Positions 58,165-64,000 of a stretch of 64,000 bases of DNA are shown here, piece after piece. The stretch lies in NCBI RefSeq assembly GCF_001894745.1, contig NZ_BBYF01000004.1:310001-374000 (forward strand). The letters are read 5' to 3'. Positions within the stretch are counted from its first letter, which is position 1. Each line of letters opens with the position of its first letter. Source of the DNA: Paenibacillus sp. NAIST15-1 (GTDB lineage: Bacteria > Bacillota > Bacilli > Paenibacillales > Paenibacillaceae). The position numbers were made by a program, and so were the translations under genes. The notes under the pieces were generated by a model. The model searched no databases. It was not told the DNA's origin and saw only the letters and a program-made list of their open reading frames with translations.

Positions 58165-59292
58165 TTGAAGATCCTAAAGTGGTTGAACTATGTTTTGGCC
58201 GCCGCCGTATTGTTGACAGCCGCCGTCTTCCTCTTCCGTCCCAAAATCGGTTTAGAGTCCGATATTACCATCCGGATTAACCATGCAGAGGCAGAACTAA
58301 ACGGTAAACCCATATTTCAGTCGGGACGCATATACGTGCCGATGTTTTCACTTGGCCATTATTTATCCTTTTTCACCTGGATGGATAGTTCCAACGATTC
58401 CTTTCGCGTGCTTGTTCCCGGACAAGAGGTCATCATGAAGGTAGGGGAATCTCAAGTCAAATCCTTCGGCAAAACGATGCAGCTTGAGGGAGCCCCGATT
58501 ATACATAACAACGCGCTGTATGTTCCGCTTCAGCTGTTCTCTTCCGTATTGCAAGTACCGATGTCTTGGGAAAGCAGGACTGGCACCGTGGATATTACGT
58601 ATAACACGCCGTATATATTCGCAAAAGAGAAGGGTGCTGCATTTTGGTTTCGCAAAAGTATAGGTGACCTGTATATGAGTACAGGCAATAAGCCATTTTT
58701 ACTTAAAAATATAAACTTGAAAACTTCGGATACCAGCATATTAGCTGCATCCCAGATCAGTAATGACAGCTATATGCTGCAAATCGAGGATGACACTATT
58801 ACAGGCTATGTTATCTATAGAGCGATCATCCAACATCATAAAGTGGCGATTTCGTCCTTAGCCCAGTACAAGAGAAGCGGAAATACTGTTAAAAGCATTG
58901 ATAGAGTCGGAGACTTATGGGTTATGATCGATGACAGCACCTTGAAGCTCGTTGCATCGGACGGGACAATCAAAGCATCCTATTTCGCACAGGAGATCTT
59001 CGGAGAGAACGATACGTTTACGGTGGAGGAAGCCTTCGACGATTACTTACTCGTACGCCCATCCAGACAGAAAATCCTGTATCTCTTCAATAGGAAGACC
59101 AAAGAATCGATAGCTTTATACAAACATCTCATGACTAGCGAGGAACAAGCATCGATCGACTCCGCATTGGCCAACGGATTGAACAAGGATGGCGACAGTC
59201 TTTACTTCAATCGTATAAAGGGAGACGTGCTCTATTTTACTCATCGGATCGCTGGCGCGAATCCAAACTCGTATACATATCAACTGAAGTAG
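58165..59292 (+). CDS. Secreted or anchored protein with a copper-amine-oxidase-like N-terminal domain
   Basis: The protein has 375 residues. An N-terminal membrane helix or signal anchor (LNYVLAAAVLLTAAVFLF) is followed by one copy of the copper amine oxidase N-domain fold (AELNGKPIFQSGRIYVPMFSL, MQLEGAPIIHNNALYVPLQ), common in Paenibacillus surface proteins, and then a beta-rich region without a known family. The start is TTG at 58165, seven bases after TTGGAGGGAG. Role unknown; a stalk for cell-wall or ligand binding is typical. Confidence 0.75.
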   Translation: MKILKWLNYVLAAAVLLTAAVFLFRPKIGLESDITIRINHAEAELNGKPIFQSGRIYVPMFSLGHYLSFFTWMDSSNDSFRVLVPGQEVIMKVGESQVKSFGKTMQLEGAPIIHNNALYVPLQLFSSVLQVPMSWESRTGTVDITYNTPYIFAKEKGAAFWFRKSIGDLYMSTGNKPFLLKNINLKTSDTSILAASQISNDSYMLQIEDDTITGYVIYRAIIQHHKVAISSLAQYKRSGNTVKSIDRVGDLWVMIDDSTLKLVASDGTIKASYFAQEIFGENDTFTVEEAFDDYLLVRPSRQKILYLFNRKTKESIALYKHLMTSEEQASIDSALANGLNKDGDSLYFNRIKGDVLYFTHRIAGANPNSYTYQLK

Positions 59293-59301
59293 TAGGACAA
59301 A

Positions 59302-59660
59302 GAGCCTCTGGAACTGACCTCATTTGGGTCAGGCATCCCGGTGAACCTGCTTCCCGGTCATGATATTATACAGGCACAATCCATTCTAACGGATATGGGA
59401 AGGTTCTCAAGAAGCGCTTCGTTCACTGCTCCCGGGGGAGAGCAGGGGATTAGCATGGCGGTCGTTAATGCGATCTCATCCACGCTTTCCGTGGAGATTC
59501 GCCGTGAAGGAAGGGTATTCCGCAAGGAAGATTACGGACAATCGGTATTACTCAAGATACAGGAACGAGCATTACATTCCTGCCAGACAATAAGTTTTCC
59601 GCTTGGCAATTGAATACGACATACTAGCTGCACGCTTTAGGCATGAGGCTGGCCAAGAAT
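59302..59660 (+). pseudogene. Decayed fragment of a GyrB/ParE-type topoisomerase subunit
   Basis: Three successive frames read like the GHKL ATPase domain of GyrB/ParE. The first (about 59302-59560) has FGSGIPVN (N2-like GxGIPV), a degenerate glycine loop and ISMAVVNAISSTLSVEIRR. A frameshift then gives TGTSITFLPDNKFS (59559-59603), and a second gives AIEYDILAARFRHEAG (about 59605-59655). The N-terminus, the Mg-binding region and the whole C-terminal part are missing. No start codon fits. It is a relic of a second topoisomerase gene, perhaps acquired with a gyrase-inhibitor locus. Confidence 0.75.
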
Positions 59661-59735
59661 CCATTTACACATCTTGTACTGTTGCAGTCTATAAAGGAAT
59701 CTTGGCCCCCCGTTGGGCTGCTGTCAGCGATCCGG

Positions 59736-60050
59736 TTAATCAAGCAGCTTCAAGCCGACCACGCAGCCAATGATCCCTAATATGCATAACAGGCGAAATG
59801 GATGCTTCGACTCTCGGTATATCAGCATCCCCACTAATGCCGAACCTACCGTACCGACTCCTGTCCATACAGCATAAGCGGTCGACAGCGGTATCATCTG
59901 CGTGGCACCAATAAGCAATTTAAAGCTGAGGAAGAAGGCGGCAATCATCATAATGTTATTTGGCCAATTGTTCTTCTCAGCTACCCTTTTAATACCAATG
60001 ACACCGATGACTTCAAGCAGCCCTGCCGCAATTAAAGTTATCCACGCCAT
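59736..60050 (-). CDS. Small multidrug resistance (SMR) efflux protein
   Basis: The protein has 104 residues and four transmembrane helices. It begins MAWITLIAAGLLEVIGVIGI, with the key membrane Glu in LLEV, and contains STAYAVWTGVGTVGSALVG. SMR proteins exchange cationic compounds or guanidinium for protons. AGGAGGGG precedes the ATG at 60050. It follows a decayed second SMR gene by one base, so it was one half of a paired (YkkCD/EbrAB-like) pump. Confidence 0.92.
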   Translation of the reverse strand: MAWITLIAAGLLEVIGVIGIKRVAEKNNWPNNIMMIAAFFLSFKLLIGATQMIPLSTAYAVWTGVGTVGSALVGMLIYRESKHPFRLLCILGIIGCVVGLKLLD

Positions 60051-60051
60051 C

Positions 60052-60347
60052 TCAGTGCCCCTCCTTCCCACTCGTCAGCTTCAAGCCCATGATGAACAGC
60101 AAAAGCAGCAGTATGATTCCGATTTTGAGCGGATGAAACGTATTAGACATAACGGCTTCTACAACGACCGTCCCAACAGTCCCAATACCTGCAAATACGG
60201 CATACGTTGTCCCGATTGGGATGACCGCAGCAGCACGGATAATAAGGTCAAAACTAAGCAGCAGCGCTACAAGAACAACTAACGGTGGAATCTGCTCGTA
60301 CTTGAAGCCGCTTATGGCGTTCTACTTATGACCTTCTACTACTTCAT
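60052..60347 (-). pseudogene. Decayed SMR partner gene lacking its N-terminus
   Basis: The minus strand from 60321 to 60052 encodes SMR helices 2-4 (SFDLIIRAAAVIPIGTTYAV, FAGIGTVGTVVVEAV, IILLLLLFIMGLKLTSG) and ends one base before the ATG of the intact SMR gene. The first helix is gone: a stop (60322-60324) blocks the frame and no start codon lies downstream of it. Upstream, AAGGGGGAAATG at about 60345-60357 looks like the former start, but leads into stop codons. A normal paired SMR partner would begin there. Confidence 0.8.
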
Positions 60348-60552
60348 TTCCCCCTTTCTTCTGTCATCATTTTTCCTATATATACCATTATCTAATAATT
60401 CTCTACTACGATTATCTCGAAATTAAGTAACTAAATTTTCAATAAATGCGGTGAAATATAGCCCGATCGAGTCTTGTCTGCTTTTTCGCATCCACATACA
60501 ATGACCTAGTATTGCAACCTAGCCCCTGTTTTTAGAGGAGGAACATCATAGT

Positions 60553-61878
60553 ATGAAGACAAACAACAGACTTAGCCATATGTTTTGGCGGTGGCATTTC
60601 TATGCGGGGTTGTTCATTGCCCCCCTGCTGATTACGTTATCGCTTAGTGGAATTGGATATCTGTTCAAATCGGAAATTGAGGATATCGCATACAAATCGC
60701 TTTACTTTGGACAGAGCGCCAACACCCAGACCTTAACAACAAGTCAAGCGATTGCAGCTGCGGAGCAAGCGTACCCGGGAGAACGAGTGACGAAGGTCAG
60801 TTACTTCGATGATGAATCGCGCAACACCAGATTCTCCATGCGTGATGAAGCCGGTCAAGAAAGATATGTATTTGTAGATCGTAACAAACAACTCGTTGGA
60901 AGCATCCTTGCCGACGATACTTTTGGCAATATTACTCGGAATTTGCATAGTTCATTGTTAGTGGGTGGAACCGTCATCAACTACTTGGTGGAGCTTGCAG
61001 CATGCTGGGCGGTATTTCTGATCGTCTCCGGCCTGTATATGAGTTGGAAGAAGAGGGCATCGGCAGCTGGGACAAAACGTGAGAAGGTGAAATCAAGACA
61101 TACGGTCTTCGGTATTATATTCACCATCCCGTTGCTTATTCTTATCGTTACTGGGCTGCCTTGGTCAGGCTTCATGGGCAACCAGATCTATCAACTAGCA
61201 GCAAGCAATGAATCACTAGGGTATCCGAAGCTGTATGTAAGCCCGCCGCAATCCGAAGCGAAGGAGCTGCCATGGGCCACTCGCAAGGAGAAGGCTCCGC
61301 AATCCTCGTCAGGCTACCTGCAACTCTCTGTAGATGATATTGAGCATATGCTTCACCATTACGGAGTGACGAAGCCATTTGTCCTGAGCTTGCCAGCAGA
61401 TGAGAAAGATGTCTACACGGCATCTAAATCCGCAGGATCAGGCATTACCGGAATGGATGTTATCAAGCCTAGCGAGGAAATAACAGCTTACTTCGATCAA
61501 TATAGCGGTACACAGATTCATAAGATCGACTACCGTGATTATGGACTTATCGCCCAGTGGTTCACTTATGGGATTCCTTTGCATGAAGGGCATTTATTCG
61601 GTTGGCCGAACCAGATCCTATGCCTGCTGACGGTAGTTGCACTGCTTGCCATTGTATACTGGGGAGTTAAGATGTGGTGGATGCGCAGACCTCGCGGAAG
61701 ACTTGCAGCACCTCCAAGACAGCCGTACACGAAATCAATGATCGGTTTCTTTGTCATTTTAATCATTCTCGGTCTGCTCATGCCGCTGCTTGGCATGTCC
61801 CTGCTTGTGATTGCAGTCATTGAACTGATACGTTTCCTGCTGTTCCGAGGGAAATCAGCGAAATCAGTAACCGGTTAA
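60553..61878 (+). CDS. PepSY-associated transmembrane protein
   Basis: The protein has 441 residues. The N-terminal helix motif FWRWHFYAGLFIAPLLITL, the SGIGYLFKSEIEDI turn and two PepSY-like extracytoplasmic modules (QAIAAAEQAYPGERVTKVSY in part, and a later one near DIEHMLHHYGV) fit the PepSY_TM family, with four to five transmembrane helices. Members are linked to iron or copper uptake and to flavin-type ferric reduction. AGAGGAGG precedes the ATG. A terminator follows. No Fur box could be confirmed. Confidence 0.88.
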   Translation: MKTNNRLSHMFWRWHFYAGLFIAPLLITLSLSGIGYLFKSEIEDIAYKSLYFGQSANTQTLTTSQAIAAAEQAYPGERVTKVSYFDDESRNTRFSMRDEAGQERYVFVDRNKQLVGSILADDTFGNITRNLHSSLLVGGTVINYLVELAACWAVFLIVSGLYMSWKKRASAAGTKREKVKSRHTVFGIIFTIPLLILIVTGLPWSGFMGNQIYQLAASNESLGYPKLYVSPPQSEAKELPWATRKEKAPQSSSGYLQLSVDDIEHMLHHYGVTKPFVLSLPADEKDVYTASKSAGSGITGMDVIKPSEEITAYFDQYSGTQIHKIDYRDYGLIAQWFTYGIPLHEGHLFGWPNQILCLLTVVALLAIVYWGVKMWWMRRPRGRLAAPPRQPYTKSMIGFFVILIILGLLMPLLGMSLLVIAVIELIRFLLFRGKSAKSVTG

Positions 61879-61892
61879 CTATTGGGTATTGA

Positions 61893-61923
61893 AAAGGGGA
61901 GGCATGGGCTTTCCCCTTTTTTT
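61893..61923 (+). terminator. Rho-independent terminator of the PepSY gene
   Basis: AAAGGGGA at 61893-61900 pairs with TCCCCTTT at 61912-61919, followed by further T. Confidence 0.8.
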
Positions 61924-62235
61924 ACCTGCATCTATACTCGTTTTAACAAAACCTTGTTTCTTGCTACACACATGTTTATAAAGCGTAACTATCCATAGAA
62001 ACCATTCAACCGTACAGACACTTCACCTGCATTCACCACCCATATACTCTCCTATCAAGATTTCCTCTGAAAAACCAATATGATTTCTAAACACCCTTAA
62101 AGATCCTATACAGGAAATACGCGAAGTAACATCAAATATTTATAATTTTTATGGAAATTAGAGGAATTTCCATCTCCTTGTAGAATACTATATTAGATAT
62201 CTATTATATGGTACTAATCCCATAATAAGGAGTGT
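61924..62235. promoter_or_regulatory. AT-rich leader region before the secreted glycine-zipper gene
   Basis: No gene is seen. It holds a perfect inverted repeat TGGAAATT (62152-62159) / AATTTCCA (62165-62172) and, downstream, TAGAAT and a palindromic AGATATCT near 62195-62202 that could be part of a promoter or operator. Confidence 0.4.
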
Positions 62236-62910
62236 ATGTACAAGAAAATTATCGCTACTGTTCTTTCAGTAGGATTGATTTTCAGTTCGTTGGCTAATTC
62301 GACTTCTTTTGCCCAATCCACGTCTGCACCAATTAGTTTCAATTCCAGCTCTAGTTCTTTCAAAATTACGAGCATTAAAGATGCTGCAAGTTCTGCCCAC
62401 CTATTAGAACCTTACATCTCTGTTGGCTCGAATGGGTTGCTTCATTTGGATGAAAAGGGAAAAGAAGTCGTGCCTTCAGAGACTTATGAACTTGTCAGTA
62501 AAGGCGTATCTATTTTGAATCTGACAATTGTGTCTGGAGAATCAACAGTCGATACCGCTAAACGTTTAGTAGTTCCTAATTTTAATTACAGCTCCAACAT
62601 CAAGAGTGCCTTTTCCAACACTTATTGGTGGGGAGTAGCAATAACAATGACCGAGTCGGAAGCGAAGGACTTTGCTTATAGTTTAGAGCAAATTAAAGAT
62701 GGATTTGCAACTGAAGCTGCAGTAGCGGGCATTATTGGAGGCATTATTGGAGGTCCTGCAGCATGGGCAGCGTCAGCTGCCGGTGCGATTGTTGCATTAG
62801 GAGCGGGGCTAATTTCCAGAAGTATTACGCACTACAATAATTCTAAAGGAGTTACACTGAATCTGCACTGGTTGCCCATTACATATTATGAGGTGACGAA
62901 AAACCAATAG
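62236..62910 (+). CDS. Secreted protein with a C-terminal glycine-zipper helix, candidate bacteriocin or toxin
   Basis: The protein has 224 residues. A Sec signal peptide (IIATVLSVGLIFSSLANSTS, cleavage near SFAQS) is followed by a polar middle part and a hydrophobic glycine/alanine-rich segment (GIIGGIIGGPAAWAASAAGA and IVALGAGL at about 168-195), then a short tail with GVTLNLHWLP. The zipper suggests membrane insertion. AAGGAG lies only three bases before the ATG, so the start could be slightly different. The next gene is a small membrane protein, which would fit immunity. No family is firmly recognised. Confidence 0.6.
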   Translation: MYKKIIATVLSVGLIFSSLANSTSFAQSTSAPISFNSSSSSFKITSIKDAASSAHLLEPYISVGSNGLLHLDEKGKEVVPSETYELVSKGVSILNLTIVSGESTVDTAKRLVVPNFNYSSNIKSAFSNTYWWGVAITMTESEAKDFAYSLEQIKDGFATEAAVAGIIGGIIGGPAAWAASAAGAIVALGAGLISRSITHYNNSKGVTLNLHWLPITYYEVTKNQ

Positions 62911-62992
62911 TCCGTTCCCGTATGTTATAATCGCCATGAACCGTATTAATGGGAGGTGATAAAATGCTCACCTTGGCGCTTTAATTGGTGTA

Positions 62993-63235
62993 ATGGCTTT
63001 ATTACTTTTCTATGCCTCGTTAGTAATTGGTGTATTTTTCTTTGTTTTTAAACGTGCAAAGTATCCAAATCACAGACTTGCTATTCTCACTCTAATTCTT
63101 TCATGTACAGTTATTGTTATACAATTACTTTCAAAAATCATTTATGGATACCGTATAGATTTATTTACAACATTCATGATGATCATTTTAGCAGTATCCT
63201 GTTCAGTACATTTAAAAATGAAAGCCAAGAAGTAG
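62993..63235 (+). CDS. Small membrane protein, possible immunity partner; 5' end looks frameshifted
   Basis: The protein has 80 residues and three transmembrane helices (LLLFYASLVIGVFFFVF, LAILTLILSCTVIVIQLL, FTTFMMIILAVSCSV). The ATG at 62993 has no ribosome binding site. A perfect GGGAGGTGAT lies instead before an ATG at 62964 whose frame stops after six codons (MLTLAL). Adding one base near 62980 would join both frames into a protein with ten more residues (MLTLAL, then IGV before the MALLLF start). This may be a real frameshift, a base-call error or translational coupling. Confidence 0.55.
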   Translation: MALLLFYASLVIGVFFFVFKRAKYPNHRLAILTLILSCTVIVIQLLSKIIYGYRIDLFTTFMMIILAVSCSVHLKMKAKK

Positions 63236-63292
63236 TTTCTTTAGGGGAAGTTTCCTTGAATTTCATACAATAAGACCATCAGTCTTAAAACT

Positions 63293-63335
63293 GGTCGAGT
63301 ACGGGTTTAAATTTGCGCCCATACTCGGCCTTTTG
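63293..63335 (+). terminator. Rho-independent terminator of the 62.2-63.2 kb pair
   Basis: GGTCGAGTACGGG at 63293-63305 pairs (with two G-T pairs) with CCCATACTCGGCC at 63318-63330, followed by TTTTG. Confidence 0.8.
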
Positions 63336-63415
63336 TTCAGCTAACGGCAAAAAATCCCAAACCAGACGATGGAAATATTTTGAGATTACTTGCTTATTCT
63401 TATCACGGTTTTAGA

Positions 63416-63844
63416 TCATCTTCTTACTCGCCTGCGCATCACCTGATGAAGCACTTCTGAAAAAATGATTCCGATCGCGATAGCACCCGATATCATCGAC
63501 GCCTTGAAGGCAAGCTGAATCGCCTGATCGTACTGATCTTCTACAATATTTCGCATCGCATCATATGCGATACCACCGGGTACAAGCGGAATGACACCGG
63601 CAACGTTGAACACAATAATCGGGGTGCGATACAGCTTAGCGAACAAATGGCTCATCATCGCAATGACGAATGATGCGGCCAAGCTCGCAGGAATAGGGCC
63701 AATATTATTGTCCGTGCACAGAATATATACGAACCAGCCTGCCATGCCGACAAATCCACATTGAAGCATCAGCTTAGGCGGACTGTTGAATAGAATTCCG
63801 AACGCAGCCGAAGCAACGAAGCTCACAATGAGCTGCTCAATCAT
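63416..63844 (-). CDS. Threonine/serine exporter family protein, YjjB-like (ThrE C-terminal half)
   Basis: The protein has about 142 residues and four to five transmembrane helices with the pattern PLVPGGIAYDAMRNIV, the YjjB (DUF3815) mark. YjjB and YjjP form a split ThrE exporter for succinate or small amino acids. The ATG at 63844 has GGAGG nine bases upstream. Its partner lies immediately upstream on the same strand and is cut by the right edge. Confidence 0.88.
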   Translation of the reverse strand: MIEQLIVSFVASAAFGILFNSPPKLMLQCGFVGMAGWFVYILCTDNNIGPIPASLAASFVIAMMSHLFAKLYRTPIIVFNVAGVIPLVPGGIAYDAMRNIVEDQYDQAIQLAFKASMISGAIAIGIIFSEVLHQVMRRRVRR

Positions 63845-63912
63845 AACCAAGTGCCTCCCTCAGTCTATATGTCCATCGTGTTGAGTTCTAAATCCACTAC
63901 CTAATTGCGATC

Positions 63913-64000
63913 CTAGGCAAATGACAAGACACAAGCGACCCCTGCTCCAATCGCGAAGGCAGTCAAAAATGCTTCCGCTCCCTTCGAGATCCCAGATACT
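63913..64000 (-). CDS. C-terminus of a YjjP-like (DUF1212) exporter subunit, cut by window edge
   Basis: The minus strand is open from the right edge to a TAG at 63913-63915 and reads GISKGAEAFLTAFAIGAGVA, the hydrophobic end of YjjP/ThrE N-domain proteins. It stands just upstream of the YjjB-like gene, which is the normal gene order. Only the last 28 codons are present. Confidence 0.7.
   Translation of the reverse strand, partial: VSGISKGAEAFLTAFAIGAGVACVLSFA

Overview
The window looks like a chromosomal segment of a low-to-mid GC, endospore-forming Bacillales bacterium, most likely Paenibacillus or a close relative. The signs are a ger spore-germination operon, a menaquinone/quinol-based respiratory chain (cyd and qox operons, a MenA-like prenyltransferase), PerR-type and BlaI-type operators, strong AGGAGG ribosome binding sites, and an AraC-sensor/LplB-type sugar importer of the kind that is abundant in Paenibacillus. 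No rRNA, tRNA, complete insertion sequence or CRISPR array was seen.

Layout. 1-0.6 kb: end of a cation diffusion facilitator. 0.65-7.1 kb: accessory zone with an M48 protease, a WXG-like helper, a lipase with a C-terminal helical targeting domain, a divergent lipoprotein and another anchored protein, then a second cluster with a hydrophobic glycine-rich protein, a YvrJ-like small protein and a LexA-boxed sigma-factor-like gene. 7.1-18.8 kb: NlpC/P60-like protein, LacI regulator and GH2 beta-galactosidase, membrane proteins, AI-2E permease, a BlaI/BlaR1-like pair with a DoxX gene under a matching operator, cardiolipin synthase. 18.8-24.7 kb: gerKA-gerKC-small membrane protein-gerKB, then cobO. 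24.9-30.4 kb: a PTS EIIC-like fusion protein, a Bcr/CflA exporter and ahpCF with two PerR boxes. 30.8-36.9 kb: cydABDC with Rex-like and Fnr/CRP-like sites. 37-40.6 kb: ABC transporter plus two-component system. 40.9-47.6 kb: diglucosyl-diacylglycerol-type glycosyltransferase, small proteins, GNAT, PadR plus cytochrome P450, MmcQ-like protein, MenA-like protein. 48.2-52.1 kb: qoxABCD. 52.1-58 kb: sugar ABC importer without its own ATPase, plus a membrane AraC sensor. 58-64 kb: a stalk protein, a decayed gyrB/parE fragment, a paired SMR locus with one decayed partner, a PepSY protein, a secreted glycine-zipper protein with a small membrane protein, and the yjjB/yjjP exporter pair cut by the right edge.

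The best candidates for an unusual system are (i) a type VII secretion lipase module with reversed domain order (about 2.66-4.65 kb), which resembles the TslA/Tla/TilA system of Staphylococcus aureus, (ii) the LexA-boxed sigma-like gene with its divergent YvrJ-like and glycine-rich neighbours (5.4-6.9 kb), and (iii) the secreted glycine-zipper protein and its small membrane partner (62.2-63.2 kb). All three sit in DNA visibly richer in A+T than the respiratory and sugar genes, which suggests acquired accessory DNA.
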